From: Paenibacillus sp. J23TS9
Lineage (GTDB): Bacteria > Bacillota > Bacilli > Paenibacillales > Paenibacillaceae
DNA length: 64,000 nucleotides
Assembly (NCBI RefSeq): GCF_018403225.1
Contig: NZ_BOSG01000001.1
Coordinates: 2,294,001-2,358,000, forward strand
Reading direction: 5' to 3'
The position numbers were made by a program, and so were the translations under genes. Position 1 is the first letter of the stretch, and the number at the start of each line of letters is the position of its first letter. The notes under the pieces are model-generated. The model saw only the letters and a program-made list of their open reading frames with translations, did no database searches and had not been told where the DNA came from. This document shows positions 35,665 to 44,741 of this stretch, piece by piece.

Positions 35665-36720
35665 TTATTGTTCCTTATATGCCACACCCAGGAAGCGATG
35701 CAGGTCTTGGTCATGATGATCCAGTGAACTCTGGTTCCACGAATAGCTGCCCTCTTTTACACGGACCAGTCCCGCCCCTCGCAAAATGGCCAGATGATGA
35801 TGTACGGTAGTCTTACCCATACCCAGCAATTCAGTGAGTTCCTTGAGTGAACGGTCTTGCTCGGAAATGAGCTTTAACGCACGCAACCTTTTATCGTCTC
35901 CTAAGGCTTTATATAATTGAATAAGCTCGCCGGGAGGCTGATATAGATCATTTTCTGGCGTTAGACTTGCCTCGCTGACGGGATAATAGAAAATTTGGGT
36001 CTCCTTCATATTGGCTTCAATCGTCCAAGGACGGTAAATCACATGCGGAATCAAAAGCACCCGGCTGACACCCGCTTCAGGCTTATACTCGACTCCAGCA
36101 GCCCGCAGAACCACCTCTTCAGGCGTGCAGCTTCGCAGCAGATTCTTTTTCATGATCAAGTCACGTTCCAAAATCCCTTTCTTTTCTTCAGCCTCTGCAA
36201 ACGTAATTTCCTGATCCCAAAGCTGAAGCAAAGACGTAAGATGGCGTTTTAAGACGTTTGCATCATTTCCGGTGACCGTCTGAATCATTTCCGGGAAAAA
36301 CGGATGTCCCTGACAGGCACGGATCAACTCTTCGGCAGCCTCATGATCGCCATGTGCCGACTTGAGCCGAACTGCTTCCTGTCCGCTCTCCAAATAAGGA
36401 AGTACTAAAAATTTGAAATGCGAGTCCTCCAAAGACCAGACAAAATCCACAAACTCTTGTGTTGAAGCAAACGGATGTGTATGCAGCAGCTGAAGTAACA
36501 TCTTCCACGTCTGATGCTTTTCACAGAATTCCAGCCTCTGTGCAAGCTCACCGGATACAGAATCCCGAAGCAGCTGCCAGTAGGATGCAGGTTTGTCCAT
36601 AGATTCATGCAGTCTTGCGTTCGTAACCGCGGCAATACCCAGAGCACTTTCGAATATCAGTGAGCTGTATAACTCCACTTGATAGGTACTTCTTTTGAAT
36701 GACATATCCAAAATATGCAT
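35665..36720 (-). CDS. ArsR-type regulator with a long N-terminal domain
   Basis: The 351-residue protein has a C-terminal winged helix of the ArsR type (about 270-330; LSKALGDDKRLRAL-like start, then LKELTELLGMGKTTVHHHLAILRGAGLV). The helix pair is preceded by about 250 residues of mostly helical sequence that could bind an effector. There is no metal-binding ELCVCD box, so it is not a classical arsenic or cadmium sensor. It heads the unit with the MFS exporter and the MBL hydrolase and probably represses it. Confidence 0.8.
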   Translation of the reverse strand: MHILDMSFKRSTYQVELYSSLIFESALGIAAVTNARLHESMDKPASYWQLLRDSVSGELAQRLEFCEKHQTWKMLLQLLHTHPFASTQEFVDFVWSLEDSHFKFLVLPYLESGQEAVRLKSAHGDHEAAEELIRACQGHPFFPEMIQTVTGNDANVLKRHLTSLLQLWDQEITFAEAEEKKGILERDLIMKKNLLRSCTPEEVVLRAAGVEYKPEAGVSRVLLIPHVIYRPWTIEANMKETQIFYYPVSEASLTPENDLYQPPGELIQLYKALGDDKRLRALKLISEQDRSLKELTELLGMGKTTVHHHLAILRGAGLVRVKEGSYSWNQSSLDHHDQDLHRFLGVAYKEQ

Positions 36721-36836
36721 TTACTCGAACCCCCATTTACCTTATTATCCCAGCCTATACATATTCTATTTTAATTGAACTGATTATTCAATATATTTTT
36801 AATATATTTAATTTCAAGACGAAACCTCCTTTGCAA

Positions 36837-36902
36837 AAGCAAAAAGACGTGCTTGGATTGACCGTTGGTAACGATCAGCAAATCCAATACACGTCTTTTG
36901 CT
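36837..36902 (-). terminator. Long inverted repeat after the giant SLH protein gene
   Basis: Arms of about 23 nt (AGCAAAAAGACGTGCTTGGATT and AATCCAATACACGTCTTTTGCT with small irregularities) enclose a loop of about 18 nt. It lies 29 nt past the stop of the SLH gene and the T-rich arm would serve as terminator tail. The rest of 36721-36836 is AT-rich and would hold the arsR promoter. Confidence 0.7.
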
Positions 36903-36931
36903 TATGATGTAATACTGCCACAGTCAGGCAG

Positions 36932-39900
36932 TTATTCTGAAAGGAATTTCAATAACCGGTACAGGAATACAGCTGCCTCAGCACGGGTCGTCTTATTGGT
37001 TGGATGGATCATTCCATGATCACCTTGAATCAGACCCTGCTTGATCATACCTGCAATACTGCCTTTGGCATAAGTGGATACTTGGTTAGCATCCTTGTAG
37101 CCATCAATCTCTGCCAGATCTCCTTCGATCTCTGCCTTTTTCAATGCCTGGACTGCTCGTTCTACCATCACCATCATATCTTGTCTTGTAATCTTTACGC
37201 TCGGTTCAAACCTGCCGCCATCCGTGCCTGTAACAATGCCGAGCTGCTTCGCTGCAGCTACAGCCTCATAGTAATAGTCCTGAGGCTTAACATCTGTGAA
37301 TGCATCTGCTCCAGCCGCCTTCAAATTTAGCGCTCTAATCAACATTAAGATAAAGTCTGCTCTGCTCACCTGCTCTGCTGGACTGAATGTCCCCGCCGAT
37401 GTTCCTTTGACGATGCCTAGAGCAGCCAATTTCTCAACCGCTTCGTTGGCCCACGCATGGCGGTCGAGATCTGTAAACTGCGATGCAGGCTGTTCGTAAA
37501 ATACGGCATATACACCTGTATGGTCTGTTTGGAAGCGGACGTAATTGCCGGATTCGGAATAGGTTGTTCCCTTCATCTTTGAATCTATGCCTTGTTCATT
37601 CATCGACAAAACTCCGATTCTTGAAGTGTCCTCACGCCCGGCAGGTAAATACGGTATCGTGACCGTCATGGGTGTCTTCTCATTCTTCCATGGAATGGAT
37701 TTCCCGTCCGCCATCATCTCCAGCCCTATGATCGGTCTGCTGCCTGTTTGAGCTTGTGCAGCTTGGTCCAAAGATTGTCGCTCCCGCTCACTAATGACAA
37801 GTCGCAGCTGCTTGCCGATCCCTGTTGATTGTGCAAGCAGCTCACCGGATAGCTGCACGGCTGCTTTTGGCGTGATCACCTCAAGGATCAAATGAGGATA
37901 GCCGGACAAAAATGCTGCCGGAAGATCCACTGCATACTTTGCTGCATCTCCATTTTTCTTAAGCTCAAGTGTCACCTTCAGCTTACCATCAGGATCTGAT
38001 TTTGCTAGTGACAATGCCTTTCGCATATCCTGCTCACTTACAGTGCTGACAGCTGTTTTTCCATCCGTATCCAGCTTGGAGCTGAATACAGCCTTCACTG
38101 AACCATCCTTTTGCAGCTGAAATCCTTCTGAACCCGAAGCGGCCGGAATGTTTGAAACTCCATTGCTTCCATCTCCCCCACCGCTGTTCCCGTTATTTCC
38201 GTTATTTCCGTTATTTCCGTTATTTCCAGTATTTCCGCCGTTGCCGTCACCCCCTGCAGGGACTCTTTTGTATTCAAACGTTACTTTTACAGGCATGCTC
38301 ATATCATCCGTGGACAAATTCGCTACATAGGTTCCCTCTACATCCCCGGTAAGTGTGAATTCGAAATGGAAGCTTCCGGCTTCTGAACTCGTTGTTTGAG
38401 CCGCGCGTTGAATCTTGCCCTGGGGATCAAGCACCTGTAAATTCACTTTGGCCAGTTCGCCATTCATCACAAGCCCATCAATGGTCACTTTTTTAGATGC
38501 TGCATCAATCACAGCTTTCATGCCTTCTATGTTCTTAACGTCCCCGCCACCCGAGAGGTTGTATATGCCAAATTCATAAAAAGAATATCCGTAGTCCGTG
38601 GCTCTTTCTATGCCTTGAAATTTCATGTATCTCGCTTTGATCGGGTCAAAATGAACCGTTTCTTTTCCGTCACGCGCTGTAATGACTCCATCATGATCCT
38701 TCACTACAGAGGTCCAGTTTTGCTTATCATCAGATACGAGGAGTCTGTATGTTTTAGCACGGGCATATTCCCAATCGATTCTAACAGAATCCATCTCCTT
38801 CACTTCCCCGAGATCGATCTGGTACCAGGTATTATCCTTGTAATCACTCGCCCATCTTGTGGACGGGAATCCATCCACTGCCTTGCCGGGTGCATAATTC
38901 GGATTGGACCCTTCGACTGAGGATGCCTCCACAGCTTTATTCTGAGCCAGATTTCCAGCGAGGTAATAGACCTCCTCCTTCAGCGTGTTGTAGGCTTCAT
39001 CTGAAATCATCATATCCTTGTTCATAAGGTCCAACTTCGCATTAAATCCCTTTAAATAGGTGACAACCTGCGCTTGATCAACGCCCTCGAAGCGTTTCAT
39101 CATTTCCAAATAATTATTCAGTGAGCGTGCCGCTTCTGCATTCTTGAACTGTTTCTTTTCCTCAAAGCGGTTAACTAACGTTTTCATACCTACAGCACTG
39201 GTTGACGCTTCGATCACATACGAGGATTTTTGGGATTTGCCAGCTGCTACGGTGATGATCAGTTCATGCTTGCCTGGCTTCCCGGCCAAATCAATAACGG
39301 TTCCGGAAGTGTAAGCCTTACCATCAAACGTAGCTGTTACTTTAGTTAGACCGCTTCCATCATCATTTTTGACTTCCCATGCAAACTGAACCGGCTCTGT
39401 ATCCGGCACGGTTGCTCCGGTTTGGAGCGTTTGCCCGTTCATATGCACCACCGCCTCCGGCGGGGCAGCATTGTTGATTTGATAGGTCCCGTTCACGAAC
39501 TGATACAACCAATCATACATAATACGCGTTGCAGCATCCGTGCTCACTGCTGAATCATGTACGGCATTATTGCCTTGATAGTAAGCTTTGAACCCGTTCT
39601 GCATAAGACCTGTTTCTACGCCGCTGTTCAAGTAATCGATATAACGCTCGCGGAATACGCCATCGGTCAGCATCCGATCATCAAATTCAAGTTCATTGGA
39701 CATCCCGTACTGCTTAGCTATATTTGCAGCATCCTCCAGACGGTCATAGCCCATTTCCTCGAAGAAATAGTTAGGCTGGAAGGCAACGGCATCAAACCCG
39801 ACATCCTTCCACATGTAGCTTTTATACGCCAAAAAGTGCGGAATCCAGAAAAATTTCAGATTCATATCATGGACTTTCGTACTCACCGAACGTAGCAAAT

Positions 39901-41338
39901 CCGGTCCCGTCTCACTCGTACTGATTTGTTCTTCCAGCCAGTACATGCCAACGAGTTCAAGATTGGAGTAATTCTCTTCCCCCCATCTCTTCTCTACTTC
40001 ACTTAACCACCATTGAACCGCCTTTTCTCTATTTGCAAGCGCTTTCTCTTTTCCGACTGCTGAATTGTTAAAACTCTCTGAAACACCATCACCATCAACG
40101 TCGCCGAAATCTTTGATGCTTTCGCCTGGATCCGGAATCATTAAGACAACCTTTTCCTTATGATCAGGCTGATTCAGCTCGGATCCGACTTCCTTGGTCG
40201 CTTCATTTAGCTGCTGCATATCGCCTGTTTCCGCAAATGTTTTATCCAGATACCATCTCCAATCCTCCAAATTCGCGCTTCCGCCATAATCATGACCGGA
40301 TGGTGACGTAATTCCGAGATAAAGGATACCATCAAAGAGCCAATCTGTGGGTTTTCCGGACTGATCCACATAACTGATGTTCGGAATAATCCGCTCCTTT
40401 GTCCAGGTTCCCTTATCATTCGCGTATTGTCCGTTATAAAGTAGGCCAAGATTGTGAATGTCCGCCGTTGCTGCTCCCGGCTGTAAAAATCCCGGCTGCT
40501 CCGCAGGAACCGATTCCGCCCCTTCAACCTTTCCGTCTGTACCCCAAATTTCGATCTCATCAATGAAGCACCAATTTGTAGGATGCATGGAGAAGGTTAC
40601 TTTCACATAACGGGCATAAGCCATCTGCGCGTTCAAATTCCCGCTTTTGATTCCATCCCTGCTTCCTTTCCACTCAAAGGTCTCATCTCTTGGTGGTCCA
40701 TCTCCCCAGAGAAGCTGGGTAGCATTGTTAGAAAGCAGCCCCCAATTTTCTTTGTCGTCAGAGACGTACATGGAGACCGTCAGGGGTACAAGGATCGAAT
40801 TCGTCGGATAATCCTGCAGAAAATGAGCTTTAATATTCGCGACCGACTTTTTCTCGCCTAAATCGAACACGACTTCCCGTGTCTTCTTATGAAGCTGTCC
40901 AACCCAAGCTGGATCTGACATATTCAATTCGCCGTGTATCCCATCTGTAAGCTTATTGCCATCATCCGGATGTGCCGCTTCCGGTTCCTCCGACCATTCA
41001 TAATGAAGTCCAGCAGCAAGATTGCGAAGCTCCGGCGAACCTGCTTCTACCGGCATTGGTGATTCTTCCGTTTGTGCTGGCGGCTCCTCTGTTTCCACTA
41101 CCGGATCTTCCGGGTCTTCCGTTTCTTCCGGCTTCACCGCTGGCGGCTCTGTCTCACCTTCAGGTTCTTGTGAGGCCTCTGCCGGATCCTTAAGTTCTAT
41201 GCCATCTGCCGGGTCAGGATCTCCAGTCTGAATGGCTTGTATGGTTGGAACCAGTTCTTTTGCTTGTGCGGCCGGAACCCATGTCAATAATAGGACCACG
41301 CTCATTACAATAGCTCCCCATCTTGTATTCAATCTCAT
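36932..41338 (-). CDS. Giant SLH surface protein with DUF4855 and two discoidin-like domains
   Basis: The 1468-residue secreted protein has a signal peptide, an acidic Pro/Glu-rich stretch (about 35-100), and a first F5/8 type C-like domain (about 115-270). DUF4855 follows (about 297-620; from LGLLYNGQYAND to QFVNGTYQI), then a short Ig-like part and a second F5/8 C domain (about 796-925; NLAQNKAVEASS...GYSFYEFGIYNL). A Gly/Asn linker (about 1033-1050), a further beta domain and three C-terminal SLH repeats (about 1287-1465) end the protein. SLH repeats bind pyruvylated cell-wall polymer, so the protein sits on the surface and probably binds or cleaves glycans through DUF4855. The ATG at 41338 has AAAGGGAG upstream. 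Confidence 0.88.
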   Translation of the reverse strand: MRLNTRWGAIVMSVVLLLTWVPAAQAKELVPTIQAIQTGDPDPADGIELKDPAEASQEPEGETEPPAVKPEETEDPEDPVVETEEPPAQTEESPMPVEAGSPELRNLAAGLHYEWSEEPEAAHPDDGNKLTDGIHGELNMSDPAWVGQLHKKTREVVFDLGEKKSVANIKAHFLQDYPTNSILVPLTVSMYVSDDKENWGLLSNNATQLLWGDGPPRDETFEWKGSRDGIKSGNLNAQMAYARYVKVTFSMHPTNWCFIDEIEIWGTDGKVEGAESVPAEQPGFLQPGAATADIHNLGLLYNGQYANDKGTWTKERIIPNISYVDQSGKPTDWLFDGILYLGITSPSGHDYGGSANLEDWRWYLDKTFAETGDMQQLNEATKEVGSELNQPDHKEKVVLMIPDPGESIKDFGDVDGDGVSESFNNSAVGKEKALANREKAVQWWLSEVEKRWGEENYSNLELVGMYWLEEQISTSETGPDLLRSVSTKVHDMNLKFFWIPHFLAYKSYMWKDVGFDAVAFQPNYFFEEMGYDRLEDAANIAKQYGMSNELEFDDRMLTDGVFRERYIDYLNSGVETGLMQNGFKAYYQGNNAVHDSAVSTDAATRIMYDWLYQFVNGTYQINNAAPPEAVVHMNGQTLQTGATVPDTEPVQFAWEVKNDDGSGLTKVTATFDGKAYTSGTVIDLAGKPGKHELIITVAAGKSQKSSYVIEASTSAVGMKTLVNRFEEKKQFKNAEAARSLNNYLEMMKRFEGVDQAQVVTYLKGFNAKLDLMNKDMMISDEAYNTLKEEVYYLAGNLAQNKAVEASSVEGSNPNYAPGKAVDGFPSTRWASDYKDNTWYQIDLGEVKEMDSVRIDWEYARAKTYRLLVSDDKQNWTSVVKDHDGVITARDGKETVHFDPIKARYMKFQGIERATDYGYSFYEFGIYNLSGGGDVKNIEGMKAVIDAASKKVTIDGLVMNGELAKVNLQVLDPQGKIQRAAQTTSSEAGSFHFEFTLTGDVEGTYVANLSTDDMSMPVKVTFEYKRVPAGGDGNGGNTGNNGNNGNNGNNGNSGGGDGSNGVSNIPAASGSEGFQLQKDGSVKAVFSSKLDTDGKTAVSTVSEQDMRKALSLAKSDPDGKLKVTLELKKNGDAAKYAVDLPAAFLSGYPHLILEVITPKAAVQLSGELLAQSTGIGKQLRLVISERERQSLDQAAQAQTGSRPIIGLEMMADGKSIPWKNEKTPMTVTIPYLPAGREDTSRIGVLSMNEQGIDSKMKGTTYSESGNYVRFQTDHTGVYAVFYEQPASQFTDLDRHAWANEAVEKLAALGIVKGTSAGTFSPAEQVSRADFILMLIRALNLKAAGADAFTDVKPQDYYYEAVAAAKQLGIVTGTDGGRFEPSVKITRQDMMVMVERAVQALKKAEIEGDLAEIDGYKDANQVSTYAKGSIAGMIKQGLIQGDHGMIHPTNKTTRAEAAVFLYRLLKFLSE
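38192..38236. repeat. Five tandem 9-bp units in the SLH gene linker
   Basis: GTTATTTCC occurs four times in a row, plus a fifth unit with one change. On the coding strand it gives repeated Gly-Asn-Asn, a flexible linker before the C-terminal part. Such repeats can change in number between strains by slippage without breaking the frame. Confidence 0.85.
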
Positions 41339-41625
41339 CAAGGCCAGCTCCCTTTCAATTCTTGAGTAAGAAAAATAACTGCAGAATTACACATCCCATG
41401 AACAATTTCCTTTTTAAAATAAAACTTTTGTCATGATTTCACTTGACGTCATTTCCTCCTTTCCAGGGTCAGCATAAAAAACGAAAGCATCATTCAATGA
41501 CTCTACTGTAACATTAGGTAACTTATCGCTTGCTTCAAAGAGATAATTGATTACTTTTAATATACTTTTGTTTACGCTTCCTTTTAGAATGAAAATTCGC
41601 GCATAAAAGTCGGCAATTCCTAGTA
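41339..41625. other. Gene-free leader region of the giant SLH protein gene
   Basis: About 290 nt, AT-rich. It holds AGGAGGAA followed at once by ATG and a 12-codon frame at about 41449-41411 on the minus strand. The ribosome site is too close to that ATG for confident translation. I see no clear promoter, riboswitch or protein-binding palindrome. Confidence 0.4.
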
Positions 41626-41663
41626 AAATAAGGCCCCGTCCTGAAATGGACGGAGCCTTATTT
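41626..41663 (-). terminator. Terminator of the GH18/SLH gene
   Basis: Arms AAAATAAGGCCCCGTCC and GGACGGAGCCTTATTTT pair with one mismatch around a 6-nt loop, 58 nt past the stop. A and T runs on both sides. Confidence 0.85.
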
Positions 41664-41721
41664 TATAAGCAAGATGCATGTAACGAACAGCATATGGACT
41701 TATATTTTTGTAGAGACGTCT

Positions 41722-43326
41722 TTAGTACGACGAATATCGGGTCGCATTGTATAAACTCGCCCAAATATCATGCGTTTCTGCTCCGATATACCAATAGGCA
41801 AATCCCGCCACGCCGCGCTTTGCTGCCATCATCGTCTTTAGCCCGAGGGAACGGCCGTCTTCCACCCAAATTCGATGCTGGCTGCCCTGACGAGTGTAAG
41901 TAACAACATACTGTCCAAGCCCTGCATCCCATGTCCGGTTATAATAAACGGAACGAATGCGCTGTCCCTGCTGAATCAGAGATAGCTCTTCGGATACAGC
42001 TCCACCGGATTGCAAGGTCCAATCCCGCGTATAATAAGGTAGTGCCAGGATGGTCTTAGAGGCTGGAACCACAGAAAGCAAACGGTTGGTCGCTGATTCA
42101 ACCCAAGGCAGCGATGATACGGATCCAGCAATTGGATCACCGTCCCAGTGTTCATCATAGCCCATTAACACCACGTAATCCGTATAACGCCCAAGTGCCT
42201 CATAATCGAAGGCTTCCGTCCAGTCCGTTCCCAGATCCGGAGAGACATCGATGGATAATACAGCCCCGGCACTGCGCAGGCTCGTACCAAGCTCCGAAAT
42301 AAATGCCGTGAGGTTAAGCCGGTCCTCCGGACTGACATTTTCAAAATCTATATTGATACCAGACAATCCATAGGTCTTTACATAACTTATCAGCTTCTGA
42401 ATGACTGTTTTCCGTTTGCTTTCATCTGAAAGAATTTGATGCGTCAAAGCCGAATCTGAATGATTCCCGAGCATCGCCCATATTTTTTTATTATTTTGTT
42501 TAGCCCAGGTTGAAAGGCTGGTGTCTGCATGATTTGAAATAGGAACCTGTGCATTCTCCAGGAAAAACCAACGGGGAACCAGCGTATTGACGTTGGTGCT
42601 TTTGATTTTCTCTATAAATTGGGAGGTTGTGAGTCCGTTCTGCCAGCCAACCTGGATGCCAAGATTCGTTGTCTTGTGAATCGCCTTCGACCATACTTTA
42701 TCCTGCAGCACTCTGTCCAGAACCGCCGCTGTTTCTTCCCGGGTCATCGTATCCGCCGGACGAAATTTGCCGCCAGCTCCTTCCATTAGACCAAGCGTGC
42801 GTGCCGCCAGCACGTAAGGAGCTGCCCAGGGTGCAACCTCACCGGAATCCACATACGGCAAGTTACCTCCTGTGGTGGTACCGGGGTCTACCTTCAGGGC
42901 GCGTACAATGAGCACAGCCGCTTCCTGTCTGGTAATCCGGGCAGCCGGCATAAACTGGGTTTTGCTCTTACCCTCCACGATTCCAAGCTGGATGGCAGCT
43001 TCGACCCAGCCGTAATACCAGCTTTTCGCGGAAACATCGCCGAAAGATGGCATATCGGCATTTACCGGTGCAAGTTTCAGCAATCGATCCGCCATAGTTA
43101 CAAATTCGGCGCGTGTCACATTCTTCTTCGGCTCAAATTTGCGGTTGCCCGTTCCGTCTACGACACCTTCTTTTACAAGTTCTGTGATTTCCTTTTTGGC
43201 AAAGCTGCCAGCGATATCGTCAAACGGCAATGTGGTTGATTGAGCTGCCGCAGAAACGCCTTCGAATGCTCCGAATAGGAGTGCAGACGCCATCAGCACA
43301 GTCAAAACTCTATTTTTTATTTTCAA
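41722..43326 (-). CDS. SLH-anchored GH18 glycoside hydrolase
   Basis: The 534-residue protein has a signal peptide, three N-terminal SLH repeats (about 34-205; FDDIAGSFAKKEITELVKEG, FGDVSAKSWYYGWVEAAIQLG, YVDSGEVAPWAAPYVLAART) and a C-terminal GH18 barrel (about 215-530). The catalytic strand reads LSGINIDFENV, with the acid Glu near 327 and the preceding Asp, as in SleL/YaaH-type enzymes. SleL relatives cleave N-acetylglucosaminyl bonds of peptidoglycan, so a cell-wall or cortex substrate is likely; chitin is the other possibility. The start is a TTG at 43326 behind GAGAGG. It is separate from the giant SLH gene by a terminator. Confidence 0.88.
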   Translation of the reverse strand: MKIKNRVLTVLMASALLFGAFEGVSAAAQSTTLPFDDIAGSFAKKEITELVKEGVVDGTGNRKFEPKKNVTRAEFVTMADRLLKLAPVNADMPSFGDVSAKSWYYGWVEAAIQLGIVEGKSKTQFMPAARITRQEAAVLIVRALKVDPGTTTGGNLPYVDSGEVAPWAAPYVLAARTLGLMEGAGGKFRPADTMTREETAAVLDRVLQDKVWSKAIHKTTNLGIQVGWQNGLTTSQFIEKIKSTNVNTLVPRWFFLENAQVPISNHADTSLSTWAKQNNKKIWAMLGNHSDSALTHQILSDESKRKTVIQKLISYVKTYGLSGINIDFENVSPEDRLNLTAFISELGTSLRSAGAVLSIDVSPDLGTDWTEAFDYEALGRYTDYVVLMGYDEHWDGDPIAGSVSSLPWVESATNRLLSVVPASKTILALPYYTRDWTLQSGGAVSEELSLIQQGQRIRSVYYNRTWDAGLGQYVVTYTRQGSQHRIWVEDGRSLGLKTMMAAKRGVAGFAYWYIGAETHDIWASLYNATRYSSY

Positions 43327-43526
43327 GGGGATGCCTCTCTTTTTATATAGAATAAAAGATTTCTAATTCACTTCTTCTATCCTATCAAAAAGGCATGACG
43401 AGGTAGACGCCCAAATCATGGAAAGCATGATGGTCGGCCTGCTGAATCAATAGATTTGTAATTTTATAAATGAGGGAATATAATTTTCTTCCGGCATATT
43501 CTAATAGAATCGGAGGATAACTGTTT

Positions 43527-44075
43527 ATGCAAAATAACCGGAACGAAAAAGTTTATTTGCAGCACTTACATATTGAGCATGCTCAAGCTCTGCTGGATCT
43601 CAGACTCCATAATCATGAGTATTTGCAACCTTTTGAACCGATCCGCGATGCGTCTTATTTTACGGTGGAAGGACAGGAAAAAGACATTCAAACCGGACTC
43701 GGTGATAAAGATCTGATCTCATCCCACTTGTTCGGAATTTTCTTAACCGATTCGAACGAGCTGGTCGGCAGAGCTGCGCTGACGGGCATCGCCCGCGGTC
43801 CATTTCAAAATGCAAACCTTGGCTATTTTATAGGTCAGGATCATCAGGGAAAGGGTTATATGACTGAGGCTGTACGTCTTTGTGTCCAGTATGCCTTTGA
43901 AGAGCTGGGTCTTCACCGCGTTCAAGCCGGCGTGATGCCTAAAAATACGCCTTCGCTGCGCGTCTTGGAAAAAGCGGGCTTCCGGAGTGAAGGACTCGCC
44001 AAAAGGTATTTACGCATCAATGGAGTCTGGGAGGATCATCAGCTATTTGCGATCACAAGAGAGGATTGGGAATAA
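43527..44075 (+). CDS. RimJ/RimL-type GNAT acetyltransferase
   Basis: The 182-residue protein has the GNAT fold with acetyl-CoA motif QDHQGKGYMTEAVRL (Q/RxxGxG/A) near 110 and NTPSLRVLEKAGF near 150. The pattern is that of the RimJ/L and YjcK group, which acetylates protein N-termini or small amines; the target is unknown. CGGAGG lies 9 nt before the ATG. It converges on the second GNAT gene across a strong bidirectional terminator. Confidence 0.9.
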   Translation: MQNNRNEKVYLQHLHIEHAQALLDLRLHNHEYLQPFEPIRDASYFTVEGQEKDIQTGLGDKDLISSHLFGIFLTDSNELVGRAALTGIARGPFQNANLGYFIGQDHQGKGYMTEAVRLCVQYAFEELGLHRVQAGVMPKNTPSLRVLEKAGFRSEGLAKRYLRINGVWEDHQLFAITREDWE

Positions 44076-44089
44076 GCAACCCCCTTGTT

Positions 44090-44136
44090 TAGAATAGAAA
44101 GACCCGGCCCACTGGGGATCGGGTCTTTCTATTCTA
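44090..44136. terminator. Bidirectional terminator between two GNAT genes
   Basis: A perfect 17-bp stem (TAGAATAGAAAGACCCG and its complement) with a 13-nt loop lies between the two convergent genes. Confidence 0.85.
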
Positions 44137-44144
44137 GCGCTGAC

Positions 44145-44705
44145 TTATAGCTGTTTGACCATATGGTAATATACATGGCCGTTAATCATAATTTCTTTGT
44201 CCACTGCATAACCGAGATGAAGATACAATGAGTAGGCTCTGCTGTTATCCGTCACAACAGCCATGGCATTTTTCTTATAGCCGCGTTCCTTGGCTCTTTC
44301 TTCGGCCGCATGGATCAGCTTGGTCCCGATACCCTTACCGCTGAATTTCGGTGAAACCGATAATGTGTCAATATAAAACTCATCTTCATCCGATTCTTTA
44401 TCCAGCTTGAGATCCGGATCATTCTTCATGGAGCGCAGCCGCTCCAGAATGGGTTGGTCCAGTTCTGCGATTTCATCTCCGCCGTAGGCGATAATCACGC
44501 CAGCAACCTGACCCTCGACTTCCTGGACAATGGCCTGATGATAAGAAAGACGCCCTTGGTCTGCGGCAAAATACTGCTCGAGCACCTGAACCGCATCCTG
44601 TTCACGTTCTTCTCCTGTCAGCTGATGAGCGACATCATGCAGGGCATCATACAGCAATCTAGCTGCTTGCTTCGCATCTTCGCGTACTGCCGATCTGATC
44701 TTCAT
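44145..44705 (-). CDS. GNAT acetyltransferase
   Basis: The 186-residue protein has the motif SPKFSGKGIGTKLIHAAEERA near 115-135, which binds acetyl-CoA, and the family C-terminal strand NSRAYSLYLHLGYAV. The region before it holds an acidic insert (KNDPDLKLDKESDEDE). The substrate is not known. It is not close kin of the convergent GNAT gene. Its start is 36 nt after the proS stop, so it may be expressed by read-through from proS. Confidence 0.88.
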   Translation of the reverse strand: MKIRSAVREDAKQAARLLYDALHDVAHQLTGEEREQDAVQVLEQYFAADQGRLSYHQAIVQEVEGQVAGVIIAYGGDEIAELDQPILERLRSMKNDPDLKLDKESDEDEFYIDTLSVSPKFSGKGIGTKLIHAAEERAKERGYKKNAMAVVTDNSRAYSLYLHLGYAVDKEIMINGHVYYHMVKQL

Positions 44706-44741
44706 GTTGTTTTTCCTCCCGTATTACCTGTTCTTCTTCAA

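Noticed and set aside
36837..36902. Miniature transposon suggested by long inverted arms
   Set aside because: Total length is only about 66 nt, no target-site duplication or second copy was seen, and the position just after a stop codon fits a terminator.
38190..38245. CRISPR-like or satellite repeat
   Set aside because: Units are 9 bp with no spacers and lie in frame inside a coding linker.
41411..41449. 12-codon upstream frame in the leader of the giant SLH gene
   Set aside because: The AGGAGG is only 2 nt from the ATG, too close for efficient initiation, and the peptide has no attenuator-like content.
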